Source: AV80 sp035536995
GTDB taxonomy: Bacteria > Verrucomicrobiota > Verrucomicrobiia > Chthoniobacterales > UBA10450
Length of the DNA stretch: 64,000 bases
Direction of reading: 5' to 3'
Assembly (NCBI GenBank): GCA_035536995.1
Contig: DATLNB010000071.1
Location: 1-64,000 of the forward strand
The notes beneath the pieces are model-generated. The model saw only the letters and a list, made by a program, of their open reading frames with translations. It was not told the origin of the DNA and did not search any database. Position 1 is the stretch's first letter. Each line of letters starts with the position of its first letter. The position numbers and the translations under genes were made by a program. This document shows positions 53,703-62,138 of this stretch, piece by piece.

Positions 53703-54971
53703 ATGCTCGATATTCGCCTGATTCGGGAGCAACCCGATCTTGTAAAAAGCCGGCTGGCAGCGCGGAGTGGCGAAGCCGCGGCCAAGATCGATGAGGTTCT
53801 CGCGGTCGATCTGGAACGGCGCAAAGCCGAGACCGCCTTGCAACAGTGCAACGCCGACCGAAAGCGGTTGAGCAAGGAGATCGGCGGTAAACGGGCGAAA
53901 GGCGAGGACACCGCCGGGACCGAAGCGCGCGTCCGGGAGATCGGCGATGAGATCGCCCGGCTCACCGAGCAGACAACGGCATTTGACGAACGGCAACGGC
54001 AGCTGCTTCTCGAGATGCCGAATCTGCCCCACGCGAATGCGCCGCTCGGCACGGACGCGAAGGACAATCCGGTCATTCGCAGTTGGGGCGAAAAGCCCGC
54101 GCTGATGGAACCGCTGGATCATGTCGCGCTGGGGACGAACCTGAAACTTTTCGACCCGGAGCGCGCCGCGAAGCTAAGCGGGAGCGGTTTTATTTGTTTC
54201 ACGGGCGCCGGGGCGCGACTCGAGCGGGCGCTCATTCAATTCATGCTCGACCTGCACACGCGCGAGCATGGGTATCTGGAAATGAGCCCGCCGTTCGTGG
54301 TCCGGCGCGAATGCATGGTAGGGACGACCCAGCTCCCGAAATTCGAGGAGGACATGTATGGACTCGAGGAGCAACAGCTCTTTCTCGCTCCGACCGCGGA
54401 AGTCCCGGTGACCAATTTTCATCGCGAAGAAATCCTGGCGGCCTCCGAGTTGCCGAAAAAGTTTGTCGCTTATACCCCGTGTTTTCGCCGGGAAGCGGGC
54501 TCAGCGGGCCGCGAGACGCGCGGGATTATTCGGGTGCATCAGTTCGACAAGGTGGAGTTGGTCAAGATCACGCTGCCGGAGGAATCGTATGCCGAACACG
54601 AGTCGCTCACGGCGAACGCTGAGCGCGTTTTGCAACTGCTGGGGCTGCACTATCGGGTGATCGAGCTTTGCACCGGCGATATGGGTTTCGCGGCCGCGAA
54701 GGCCTACGACCTGGAAGTCTGGTCGCCTGGACAAAATGCGTATCTCGAGGTGTCGAGCTGCTCAAACTGCGAAGATTTTCAGGCGCGCCGGATGAATTTA
54801 CGGTTCAAGGACGCGGAAGGGAAAAATCGGTTTTGCCATACGTTGAACGGATCGGGTTTGGCCTTGCCGCGGGTGTTTGCGGCGCTGATCGAGAATTACC
54901 AGCGTCCTGATGGTTCGGTTGGGATCCCGGAAAAGCTGCAGCCGTATTTTGGGGCGGCGGAGATCCGGTAA
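53703..54971 (+). CDS. Seryl-tRNA synthetase
   Basis: A 422-residue class II aminoacyl-tRNA synthetase that charges tRNA-Ser (and tRNA-Sec) with serine. An N-terminal coiled coil (about 30-100, which contacts the tRNA long arm) is followed by the catalytic core. Motif 2 is FRREAGSAGRETRGIIRVHQ with the loop Arg, and motif 3 is LNGSGLALPRVFAALIENYQ with its conserved Arg. Length and order are normal. The ATG at 53703 has no clear ribosome site. The gene is convergent with the DUF72 gene, with a strong hairpin between them. Confidence 0.96.
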   Translation: MLDIRLIREQPDLVKSRLAARSGEAAAKIDEVLAVDLERRKAETALQQCNADRKRLSKEIGGKRAKGEDTAGTEARVREIGDEIARLTEQTTAFDERQRQLLLEMPNLPHANAPLGTDAKDNPVIRSWGEKPALMEPLDHVALGTNLKLFDPERAAKLSGSGFICFTGAGARLERALIQFMLDLHTREHGYLEMSPPFVVRRECMVGTTQLPKFEEDMYGLEEQQLFLAPTAEVPVTNFHREEILAASELPKKFVAYTPCFRREAGSAGRETRGIIRVHQFDKVELVKITLPEESYAEHESLTANAERVLQLLGLHYRVIELCTGDMGFAAAKAYDLEVWSPGQNAYLEVSSCSNCEDFQARRMNLRFKDAEGKNRFCHTLNGSGLALPRVFAALIENYQRPDGSVGIPEKLQPYFGAAEIR

Positions 54972-55033
54972 TCCGGGCGAGGAAGCTGATCCCCAGCGCG
55001 CGACGGCACGAGCCCCCTCCTTCTCTTCCTCCT

Positions 55034-55058
55034 CGTTCCCAAACTCTGTTTGGGAACG
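55034..55058. terminator. Strong hairpin downstream of serS
   Basis: A perfect 11-bp stem (CGTTCCCAAAC / GTTTGGGAACG) with loop TCT lies between convergent serS and DUF72. A second small hairpin (CGAAACT / AGTTTCG) follows at 55069-55083. There is no long T-run, so factor-dependent or two-way termination, or an interspersed repeat, are all possible. Confidence 0.55.
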
Positions 55059-55117
55059 CACTTGTCTTCGAAACTCAGTTTCGCCAGCGGGCAACAGGAC
55101 CTTGCTTGAAGATCACT

Positions 55118-55158
55118 GAGCAAGAGCAGGAGCAAGAGCAAGAGCAAGAGCAAGAGCC
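55118..55158. repeat. Hexamer tandem repeat GAGCAA
   Basis: About six and a half copies of GAGCAA (one GAGCAG variant) run between serS and DUF72. The tract is non-coding in the annotated genes and should vary in copy number by slippage. Confidence 0.8.
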
Positions 55159-55177
55159 GATATGATCAGCGGCAGGA

Positions 55178-56068
55178 TTATTCTGCGACGTCCTTTCCCG
55201 CGAAGAGATCCATTTGCCCGGGATCGGCGGAGGCCGTCTCCTCGGCGGAGGGCAGGGTCAGCTCGAAACCGAGGCGGTTGGCGAGGCGCTGACAGGTTTC
55301 CGTCGCGAGGCCTTCGAAGTGATTGTTAACGAAGCTCCAGACGCTCCGGACTTCGCCCAGGTGCCGCTCGAGCTTCAAGGCCCAGCTCTCCAGCGCCGCT
55401 TCTCGTTTCCAAAGCAATTTCCCGTAGCGATGGACCCGCTCCCCGTCGCTCCCGTACTTCGTCGCGTAATCACCGAGGAGGCGCAGGTAAAGGAAATCGG
55501 TCGTCCGAGGCAGAAACTCGAACGGCGCCAGATTGCGTTCGTTGAGCGGGCTGGTGTCTGCCCAGACCCAGCAGACCCGGTATTTTTCGACGAGCCGGAT
55601 GTGCTGGGGCAGGTGCCAGCCCGGCTCCCGAAATTCGATCGCAAAGCGGAAATCGCGGGGCAACTGCGAGAGAAAGGTCCGGAGCACCGACCGTCCGGTT
55701 TTGGGGACAAAATAGGGAGGCAGCTGGATGAGGATGACGTGCAATTTCGGGCCGAGCGGCTCCATGGCGCGGAGAAATTCGCCGAGTTGCGCCTGGCAAT
55801 CTCGCAGTCCGCATTCATGAGTGATGGCCCGCGGCAGCTTGCAGGCGAACCGAAACGAAGCCGGGGTCAGCTCGGCCCAGCGCCGAACGGTGGCCTCTGA
55901 GGGGATGGCATAAAAGGTCGAATCAATTTCGACCGCCGGGAAATACCGCGCGTAGAATTCCAGCCATCGTCCCGGAGGCAGGTCGGCGGGGTAGAAAGCG
56001 CCGCGCCATTCGTCAAAGCTCCAGGCGCACGTTCCGATCCTGATTTTCTGCTGGGCCGAAAGGTTCAC
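55178..56068 (-). CDS. DUF72-family protein (YecE-like)
   Basis: A 296-residue cytosolic protein of the DUF72 family, a TIM-barrel-like fold of unknown function. Features are RIGTCAWSFDEWRGAFYPADL at the N-terminus (read in two halves), EIDSTFYAIPSEATVRRWAE, RFAIEFREPGWHLP, and the late VWSFVNNHFEGLATETCQRL. Family length and motifs are normal. The gene is convergent with serS and faces away from the BamD-like gene. I see nothing in the context that points to a specific role. Confidence 0.9.
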   Translation of the reverse strand: MNLSAQQKIRIGTCAWSFDEWRGAFYPADLPPGRWLEFYARYFPAVEIDSTFYAIPSEATVRRWAELTPASFRFACKLPRAITHECGLRDCQAQLGEFLRAMEPLGPKLHVILIQLPPYFVPKTGRSVLRTFLSQLPRDFRFAIEFREPGWHLPQHIRLVEKYRVCWVWADTSPLNERNLAPFEFLPRTTDFLYLRLLGDYATKYGSDGERVHRYGKLLWKREAALESWALKLERHLGEVRSVWSFVNNHFEGLATETCQRLANRLGFELTLPSAEETASADPGQMDLFAGKDVAE

Positions 56069-56211
56069 GACGAGATGTGGGATGCGGGATACGACGGGAT
56101 GCGAGCCATTAAATGATACCGGTTATCCCGCCATCGTGCATCCCGGATCACCGATCCATCCGCATCCCGTCCCTTGACTGGACGGGTAAGTTAACTACCC
56201 TGCGCAACGCG

Positions 56212-57438
56212 ATGAAATCCTCCTTTCGCACCATTTTTCTGTCTTTGCTGATCGCTCTGGCCTGGCCGGGCGGGAGCGAGGCTGCGGTCATCTTTAAGCC
56301 GAAAGAAAACATCCGGACCCGGGCTCCGGGTGAGGAAGAAGTGAGTGGCAACGCCCAGCAGCTTTTCGAGCGGGCGCAGGAAGCTGAACGGCGTGGCAAT
56401 ATCCCGGCTGCGATCAAGGCCTACCGCACGATCGTAAAACGGTATCCGAAAGACACGCTCGCGCCGGGCTCCTGTTTCCGGTTGGGCCAGCTCAATGAGC
56501 AGATCCACAAATACCTGCTCGCGGCCCAAAGTTACGGTCAGGTTTGCGACAAATATCCGAAAAGTGAGCGCTTCGACGAGTCCATCGAAGGCATGTTTCG
56601 CATCGGCGAAATGTATCTCATGGGCCAAAAGACGAAGATCCTTGGGATCACCGTTAAGTCCGGGACCGAGCAGGCCGCCCAGATTTTTGCCATGATCATT
56701 CGGACGGCGCCCTACGGGAAATACACGGCCCGCGCCCAGTTCGATCTCGGCCGGGTCCGGGAGAAACAGGGGCGGAATGAGGCCGCGATCGCGGCTTACC
56801 AGGCAGTTGTTGAAAAATTCCCGAACGATCCGATCGCCGTCGATGCCCAATACCAGATTGGTTACATTTGGTCGAAGGCGTCCTCCTCCGGCACTTACGA
56901 TCCAGCCGCCGCCAACAACGCAAAGACCGCGTTCGAAGATTTCCTGGCTCGTTATCCGAATAGCGAGAAATCGAGACAGGCGAAGCAGAACCTCAACCAG
57001 ATGGAGCATAAGCAGACCAGTACTGCGTATGACATCGCGAAGTTTTACGACAAACAGAAGCAGTACCGCGCCGCTGCCATCTATTACAATGAAGTGATCC
57101 GGCAACAGCCCGGCTCAGCCGAAGGCGAAAAGGCCAAAAAGCGCATCAGTGAGCTCCGGGCCAAAGTGGGCGACGCGAAACTCCAGCCCCCGGCCGTGAC
57201 TGCCGCTGCGGCCGACAAAAAGCGGAAACGGCCGCGCAGCTCGCGCGACAATTCGCCGCCGCCTCCTTCGTCGAATGAAATGGCGCCTCTCCCGCCCGCG
57301 GACACGGACGCGTCGCTCCCGCCGCCGGCTTCCCTTTTGCCCGATAGCACGACCGCGCCGCCTTCCTCCTCCGAATCGACTCCTTCTCCTTCGGCCACGC
57401 CCGAATCATCGACCCCTGAGTCAACGGCGACGCCGTAG
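56212..57438 (+). CDS. BamD-like TPR protein with Pro/Ser/Thr-rich tail
   Basis: A 408-residue exported protein. The signal peptide (about 1-25, ending SEA) precedes five or six TPR-type helix pairs (about 40-300), including AIKAYRTIVKRYPKDT, AAIAAYQAVVEKFPNDP and AAIYYNEVIRQQPGSAEG, as in BamD/YfiO of the outer-membrane beta-barrel assembly machine. No lipobox cysteine follows the signal, unlike classical BamD lipoproteins. A tail of about 80 residues rich in Pro, Ser and Thr (about 330-408) is also absent from E. coli BamD. The TAG stop overlaps the GTG of lptE by one base, so translation is coupled. The Met at 56212 starts the signal; the longer frame from 56113 is rejected. Confidence 0.8.
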   Translation: MKSSFRTIFLSLLIALAWPGGSEAAVIFKPKENIRTRAPGEEEVSGNAQQLFERAQEAERRGNIPAAIKAYRTIVKRYPKDTLAPGSCFRLGQLNEQIHKYLLAAQSYGQVCDKYPKSERFDESIEGMFRIGEMYLMGQKTKILGITVKSGTEQAAQIFAMIIRTAPYGKYTARAQFDLGRVREKQGRNEAAIAAYQAVVEKFPNDPIAVDAQYQIGYIWSKASSSGTYDPAAANNAKTAFEDFLARYPNSEKSRQAKQNLNQMEHKQTSTAYDIAKFYDKQKQYRAAAIYYNEVIRQQPGSAEGEKAKKRISELRAKVGDAKLQPPAVTAAAADKKRKRPRSSRDNSPPPPSSNEMAPLPPADTDASLPPPASLLPDSTTAPPSSSESTPSPSATPESSTPESTATP

Positions 57439-57944
57439 TGAACAAGGCGTTTGCTACCTTTTTGCTGGCGGGACTGTTGCAGGGATGCGCCGGTTATCAC
57501 CTCGGCCCGGCAAAGCCCAATTATCTCCGGGACATTCACTCGATCGCGGTCCCGACCTTTGGTAACACAACCCTTGCCCCACGGATCGAAGCGCTGATCA
57601 CCGGGACAGTCATTAAGCAATTTCAGCAGGACGGCACCTACCGCATCGTGAACAGCGACGCCGCGGACGCGGTCCTGAAAGGCGAAATTGTCGGAGTCTC
57701 TCGGAGCCCGGCGCGCTCTGTCCGCGGCAACGTTCTTTCCACGACTGAGTTCAATCTCATCATCACGGTGAGGTATTCGCTTGAAGGGCGTGACGGAAGG
57801 GCGCTCGGCGCCGCCGGTCAGGTCGCCGGGGGCACGAGTTTCTTCGTCGGCACCGACGTCAGCACGGACGAGCGCCAGGCCCTCCCGCTCGCCGCTGAAG
57901 AGCTGGCGCGACACTTGGTCAGCCAGCTCAGCGAGGGTTGGTAG
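57438..57944 (+). CDS. LPS-assembly lipoprotein LptE
   Basis: A 168-residue outer-membrane lipoprotein. The signal ends in the lipobox LLQGC (about 12-16), so Cys16 should be lipid-modified. The body has the LptE pattern (SIAVPTFGNTTLAPRIEALI, then QDGTYRIVNSDAADAVLKGE). LptE plugs the LptD barrel that inserts LPS into the outer leaflet, so its presence argues for an outer membrane with LPS or a related glycolipid. The start is GTG at 57438, overlapping the upstream stop, and a TPR gene begins eight bases after its own stop. The lipobox and length agree; LptE is a poorly conserved family, so the name rests partly on context. Confidence 0.8.
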   Translation: MNKAFATFLLAGLLQGCAGYHLGPAKPNYLRDIHSIAVPTFGNTTLAPRIEALITGTVIKQFQQDGTYRIVNSDAADAVLKGEIVGVSRSPARSVRGNVLSTTEFNLIITVRYSLEGRDGRALGAAGQVAGGTSFFVGTDVSTDERQALPLAAEELARHLVSQLSEGW

Positions 57945-57951
57945 ATGCGCG

Positions 57952-58830
57952 ATGAAAGGCGACGAAAAGCTGTGGCGGATTCTGAACGACAAGCTCGACA
58001 TGCTGCGGGCGAGCAATCGTTTGCCCGAAGCCGTTCGGGTCGCTGAGACCGCGCTGACCCTCGCTCAGCGCGCCTTCACACCGGGCGACGCCAATTACAC
58101 CCTCAGCCTCGAGAAGCTCGGCCAGCTTCACGATCAGGCCGGCGACCGCGCTGCGGCCAAGCCGTACCTGGTAAAAGCGCATTCGTTCCTGGAGAAGGCC
58201 GAACCGCTGGACGACCGCGCCGTCTTTCGTTCGGCCCGGCGGCTGGGGTTTGTTTGCGACAACCTCGGCGAAACCGAAGCCGCGCTTGGTTATTACGAGT
58301 CAGCCTTCAAGGCGGGGGCGCGCCTGCCGGATATTCCGTACTCCGATCTCGGCACGATCCTGAACAACGTTGCCCTCATTTACCGGAAGACCGGCCGGCA
58401 GAAGGCGGCGGAGCCGTACTATTTGCACGCCCTCGAGATCTACGAAAAACAGCTCGGACCCGAGCATCCCGATGTTGCCTCCGTCCTGAATAATCTCGCT
58501 GTCTTTTACACAAACGAACGGCGTTTTGCTGAAGCCGAGAAAACTCACCTCCGAGCGCTAGCCATCCGGGAAAAGTTCCATCCGCCGACCCACCCGGACA
58601 TCGCCCAATCGAAGTGCAATCTCGCGGTGGTCTATCATTCGAACGGGGATTACGCGCGCGCGTCCGAGCTCTACCGCGCGTCGATCAAGACCTGGGAAGC
58701 AGCCACGGAAAAACCGCCGGAAGATTACGAAATCGTCGCGTCGAATTATGCCGATCTTTTGCGCTCTTTGGGCAAGGCCCGCCAGGCGAACCAGATCGAG
58801 GAACGGGCGCGAAAGAAACGGAGGTCGTAG
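57952..58830 (+). CDS. TPR repeat protein
   Basis: A 292-residue protein made of TPR pairs of the 42-residue kinesin-light-chain type, for example GRQKAAEPYYLHALEIYEKQ, NNLAVFYTNERRFAEAEKTH and LRALAIREKFHPPTHPDIAQ. No signal peptide is seen, so it is probably cytosolic and acts as a protein-binding scaffold. The Met at 57952 is preferred because the repeats begin soon after. The longer frame from 57781 overlaps lptE in another phase and has an Arg/Ser-rich N-terminus typical of a shadow. It follows lptE closely and probably shares its transcript. Confidence 0.8.
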   Translation: MKGDEKLWRILNDKLDMLRASNRLPEAVRVAETALTLAQRAFTPGDANYTLSLEKLGQLHDQAGDRAAAKPYLVKAHSFLEKAEPLDDRAVFRSARRLGFVCDNLGETEAALGYYESAFKAGARLPDIPYSDLGTILNNVALIYRKTGRQKAAEPYYLHALEIYEKQLGPEHPDVASVLNNLAVFYTNERRFAEAEKTHLRALAIREKFHPPTHPDIAQSKCNLAVVYHSNGDYARASELYRASIKTWEAATEKPPEDYEIVASNYADLLRSLGKARQANQIEERARKKRRS

Positions 58831-58926
58831 CCCTTCTCGGCCTTCCTGCTCCTGATCATGAGCAGACGAGATTGGCCGCTTTGGCGCTTGCGCGACTCCG
58901 TCGTCCCGCGCACCTTGCAGCCGCTC

Positions 58927-59007
58927 GCTCACGTGGCGGAATGGCAGACGCGTACGGCTCAGGACCGTATGGGGAAACCCGTGGAGGTTCGACTCCTCTC
59001 GTGAGCA
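58927..59007 (+). tRNA. tRNA-Leu (anticodon CAG)
   Basis: An 81-base cloverleaf with the long variable arm of a class II tRNA. Acceptor GCTCACG pairs with CGTGAGC and the discriminator is A. The anticodon stem TACGG/CCGTA holds the loop CTCAGGA, and the variable arm GGG-GAAA-CCC forms a hairpin. CCA is not encoded. It reads CUG codons. A small hairpin (CTGCTC / GAGCAG, 58846-58865) lies just upstream, after the TPR gene. Confidence 0.94.
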
Positions 59008-59053
59008 GATACTAGCCGGGGCACAGGCGAGTCTAACGTCAGGTCCAGCCGAG

Positions 59054-59959
59054 ATGACCGAAGCATTTCCCGTCATTCTGTTTTACAAATACGTGGCGAT
59101 CGAAGATCCCCATGCGTTTGCCGCGGCACAGCGGGAACTGTGTGCCGAGCTCCGGTTAAAAGGCCGGGTTCTGATCGCGGCGGAAGGGATTAACGGCACC
59201 CTCGCGGGTCCTCGCCTGGAAATTGAGCGATACATCGAAGCCCTCTGCCGGGACGGGCGCTTTAGCGACATTGTTTTCAAGCGCAGTCCGGGCGATGCGG
59301 GCACTTTCCCGAAGCTCGTGGTCAAAGTGCGGCGAGAAATCGTGACCCTGAGTGCGGGCGACCTGGCGCCTGATCGCCACAATCAGCTCAGCCCCGCCGC
59401 CTGGAAGTTGAAGATGGAGAACGATCCGGAGGCGGTCCTGCTGGACGTGCGCAATCGCTACGAAACCGACGCGGGCAGATTCGAGAACGCGATTGTTTGC
59501 CAGATCGAACATTTCCGGGAGCTGCCCGGATATGTCGAGGAGCTCGCAGCTTTAAGGGAGAAGCACGTCCTCATCTATTGCACCGGCGGGGTGCGCTGCG
59601 AGAAGGCGTCCGCGTTATTGCGCCAACGCGGCTTCGTGGACGTTCATCAACTGGAGGGCGGGATCGTCAGCTACCAGGAACAGTTTGGGAACGAACACTG
59701 GCTGGGCGAATGTTTCGTGTTTGATCAGCGGATGACGTTAAAGGTGGAGGAGGGGCTCAAACAGATTGGGCGTTGCGCCCATACGGGAGAGGCGACGAGC
59801 CGCTTCGTGAATTGTCTTCACGATCCCTGTCACAAGCTGTTTCTGGTCTCCGAAATGGCGGAGCGGGCGAATCCGGATTTCAGGCTTTGCCCGGAATGCC
59901 TGGCCACAGGCCTGACCAGCGAAACGGCGGATTACCCCCAGTCGGCGGCGGCGTTGTAG
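59054..59959 (+). CDS. tRNA uridine(34) hydroxylase TrhO (YceA/rhodanese family)
   Basis: A 301-residue enzyme that makes 5-hydroxyuridine at tRNA wobble position 34 using oxygen. The N-terminal ferredoxin-like domain (about 1-95) is followed by a rhodanese domain with the active-site loop CTGGVRCEKAS, whose first Cys is the catalytic residue. A Cys-rich tail (FVNCLHDPCHKLF and RLCPECLATGL) is typical of this family. The length is normal. It is a single gene after tRNA-Leu, a fitting but possibly chance neighbour. No further partner is needed. Confidence 0.94.
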   Translation: MTEAFPVILFYKYVAIEDPHAFAAAQRELCAELRLKGRVLIAAEGINGTLAGPRLEIERYIEALCRDGRFSDIVFKRSPGDAGTFPKLVVKVRREIVTLSAGDLAPDRHNQLSPAAWKLKMENDPEAVLLDVRNRYETDAGRFENAIVCQIEHFRELPGYVEELAALREKHVLIYCTGGVRCEKASALLRQRGFVDVHQLEGGIVSYQEQFGNEHWLGECFVFDQRMTLKVEEGLKQIGRCAHTGEATSRFVNCLHDPCHKLFLVSEMAERANPDFRLCPECLATGLTSETADYPQSAAAL

Positions 59960-59980
59960 GGCGCGCTGTTTTTTTCCTGC

Positions 59981-60065
59981 TCATGCTCTTGATCGTACTC
60001 ATGATCCTGTGAGCAATCGTGACCGGAGAAAAAGATCAGGAGCAGGATCATGATCATGAGCATGA
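59981..60065. repeat. Imperfect palindrome of CATGATC units between convergent genes
   Basis: TCATGCTCTTGATCG (59981-59995) pairs with the sequence at 60051-60065 at 13 of 15 bases, and several CATGATC or GAGCAGG units lie between. A short relative is found at 58846-58865. It lies between the trhO and YdeI-like stop codons and is a candidate two-way terminator or interspersed repeat. Confidence 0.55.
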
Positions 60066-60076
60066 CTAAACCGCTC

Positions 60077-60688
60077 CTATATCTTCGCCGGCTGGTATTT
60101 CCAATGGCGCGGCTTGCCTTCCTCCAGCAACTGCATCGAGGTCGCGAGCCGCTGCTTGCGCGTTTCCTCCCGTTTGGCCTCCGTGATCCATTCGAGAAAC
60201 TCACGTCGCTTGCTCGGAGCAAACGCTTCGTAGTGCTTTCGCGCCTTCGCGTTTTTCTTCAAGGCCGCACCAAAATCAGCCGGCATTTCGATAGGTTCCC
60301 GCTTCTTCGGCTGGGTCCGGCCTGGAGCCTTGATGCCCGCTTCATTTAAGGCAGCGGCTTTTTTTACGTAACCGATGAGCGTCTTCTCCTTCGGCAAATC
60401 GGAGAGCGATTTTATGCAACCGAAGCTCCCCATCCCGTTCTTCTCCCTGGTCTCGCCGTCACCCAATACCAGCGACTCCTTCCAAAACCCGAACGAGCAA
60501 TGCTCCTTGAAGGCGGCCATCCCGCACATCACCCCCTTGTAGTCGAAATGCGGCATCGACCATTTCAAGGTTTCCTCCACATCGGGACAACCGGCGTGAA
60601 CCACCTTGCGCAAATGTTTTAGGATCGGTTTCGCGAAATCCGCGGACTTCGCAATGTAGGCGTCGATTCGTGGATCTTTCGTCGGCAT
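60077..60688 (-). CDS. YdeI/OmpD-associated family protein with DUF1801 domain
   Basis: A 203-residue protein. The N-terminal DUF1801 part (about 15-115, VVHAGCPDVEETLKWSMPHF, MAAFKEHCSFGFW) is followed by a YdeI-type C-terminal part (about 135-200, PADFGAALKKNAKARKHYEA, REFLEWITEAKREETR). Relatives have been linked to peptide or acid stress in some bacteria, but no mechanism is known. The Met at 60688 is firmly backed by AAGGAG about six bases ahead; the much longer frame from 61240 crosses the oppositely oriented gene at 60779 and is rejected. Both domains look complete. Confidence 0.9.
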   Translation of the reverse strand: MPTKDPRIDAYIAKSADFAKPILKHLRKVVHAGCPDVEETLKWSMPHFDYKGVMCGMAAFKEHCSFGFWKESLVLGDGETREKNGMGSFGCIKSLSDLPKEKTLIGYVKKAAALNEAGIKAPGRTQPKKREPIEMPADFGAALKKNAKARKHYEAFAPSKRREFLEWITEAKREETRKQRLATSMQLLEEGKPRHWKYQPAKI

Positions 60689-60778
60689 ACGGCTCCTTTC
60701 GCTCGCTCGGCTGCAGGTTATCGCGGCTGAAAAGTTTTTGTCGAGTCGTAACCGGTCGTCCGATATGCTCATCGAACA

Positions 60779-61141
60779 ATGGCGGGAATTGTCGTGATAG
60801 TGGCCTACAGGCCAAAGTTTGGTTGCGAGAGCGAGCTCCTGGAGTTGGTCCGCGGCCGGGTGCCGATCCTGCGCAAAGAAGATCTCGTGACGGATCGGTT
60901 TCCCGTGATCATGCGGGCGAAGGACGGCACGATCATCGAAGTGTCTGAATGGAAATCGCACCACGCGATCGAGGCCGCGCATCAAAACCCGCGGGTTCTC
61001 GCGATGTGGGATCGGTTTTCCGCCGTATGCGATTGCGTCCCGCTCAAGGACGTGCCCGAAGCCGAAACAATGTTCGCGGGCTTCGAGCCGATCCCGACGC
61101 CGCCGGTTGAAGGAATGCCCACAACCCAGCCGTTGCGTTAA
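60779..61141 (+). CDS. Small protein resembling an antibiotic-biosynthesis monooxygenase (ABM) domain
   Basis: A 120-residue protein. The pattern VVIVAYRPKFGCESELLELV at the start and TIIEVSEWKSHHAIEAAHQN in the middle fits the ABM dimeric alpha/beta-barrel (also seen in YgiN- and heme-degrading-type proteins). No cofactor site is evident. The tail is Pro-rich (IPTPPVEGMP). It is divergent from the YdeI-like gene and may share a promoter region with it. The role is unknown. Confidence 0.75.
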   Translation: MAGIVVIVAYRPKFGCESELLELVRGRVPILRKEDLVTDRFPVIMRAKDGTIIEVSEWKSHHAIEAAHQNPRVLAMWDRFSAVCDCVPLKDVPEAETMFAGFEPIPTPPVEGMPTTQPLR

Positions 61142-61149
61142 GGTCTTCT

Positions 61150-61238
61150 GGTAGGGACAGCGCGCTGCGCCGTCCGCGGCTATGTTCGCGACGTGAGATA
61201 TTCCGCGGCGGCGGACGCCGCAGCGCGGCGTCCCTACC
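61150..61238. repeat. Inverted repeat upstream of the succinate dehydrogenase genes
   Basis: The arms at 61150-61177 and 61211-61238 pair over 25 of 28 bases, with outer edges GGTAGGGAC and GTCCCTACC. It lies between the ABM-like gene and sdhC and has the same layout (25-31 bp arms, 30-60 base spacer) as the elements at 18705 and 22328. Confidence 0.8.
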
Positions 61239-61286
61239 ACTTGGATCTTCTTGAAATCTCATGACCGCCTCGCTATTTAACCGCAG

Positions 61287-62087
61287 ATGGCACAAACCAC
61301 CACCGTCGCGCCCCGTGGGTTCGGCGAAACGATGCGGCCCGATCTCTGGTGGGTCCAGCCGCTCCTCGTTTTCCTCGGGCTCGGCGCCTTCATCGTTTAT
61401 TCGACGTGGGCTGCCTTCCAGGGAAATCATTACCATTTCGGTCCGTATCTCTCGCCATTCTATTCGCCGGAATTGTTCGGCGATTCGCCTCACAGCTGGT
61501 TTGGGCCGAAGCCCTCATGGTGGCCCGGTTGGCTCTTATTTTCCCCGGCCCTGCTCATTCTCTGGGCGCCCGGTGGGTTGCGTCTGACCTGTTATTATTA
61601 TCGGGGCGCTTATTACAAGGCTTTCTGGGCGGATCCGCCGGCGTGCACTGTTGGCGAGCCCCGTAAGACCTACCTCGGCGAACGTTCCTTTCCGCTGATC
61701 ATGCAAAACGTCCATCGCTATTTCCTTTATCTGGCGTTGCTCTTCATCGTCTTCCTCACGATCGATGTCTGGAAAGCGCTCTGGTTCACCGATGCCGCAA
61801 CGGGCCGGACTTCGTTCGGACTCGGAATCGGCACCATCGTTCTGGCCATCAACGTTTATCTGCTCGGCGCCTTTACCTTCGGATGTCACGCGCTCCGCCA
61901 TCTTGTCGGCGGGTTCCGCGACCAGCTCTCGCGGTCACCGGCCTGTTATCAGGCGTATCGTTGCGTGAGCTGTTTCAACCGGCGCCACATGCTTTTCGCC
62001 TGGCTTAGCCTGTTCTGGGTCGGATTTTCCGATCTTTATGTGCGCCTTTGCTCGATGGGTGTCTGGCATGACTGGCGGATTCTTTAA
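61287..62087 (+). CDS. Succinate dehydrogenase membrane anchor / cytochrome b subunit
   Basis: A 266-residue membrane protein with five predicted helices (near 22-43, 78-100, 135-160, 175-205 and 230-250). This layout belongs to single-subunit (fused C/D-type) anchors that bind heme and quinone. Candidate heme ligands are His residues in MQNVHRYF and FGCHALRHLVGG. It anchors the flavoprotein encoded next to it (51 bases apart) to the inner membrane and passes electrons to the quinone pool. The order anchor, then flavoprotein, predicts the iron-sulfur subunit just beyond the window. The anchor family is variable, so the call depends strongly on its neighbour. Confidence 0.85.
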   Translation: MAQTTTVAPRGFGETMRPDLWWVQPLLVFLGLGAFIVYSTWAAFQGNHYHFGPYLSPFYSPELFGDSPHSWFGPKPSWWPGWLLFSPALLILWAPGGLRLTCYYYRGAYYKAFWADPPACTVGEPRKTYLGERSFPLIMQNVHRYFLYLALLFIVFLTIDVWKALWFTDAATGRTSFGLGIGTIVLAINVYLLGAFTFGCHALRHLVGGFRDQLSRSPACYQAYRCVSCFNRRHMLFAWLSLFWVGFSDLYVRLCSMGVWHDWRIL

Positions 62088-62138
62088 GCGATGAAGAACC
62101 GCTTCAACGCTTCATCGCTGTAACTCTGTCACGATCCC

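Noticed and set aside
60689..61240. N-terminal extension of the YdeI-like gene
   Set aside because: It crosses the ABM-like gene and an inverted repeat, while the Met at 60688 has a strong AAGGAG site.
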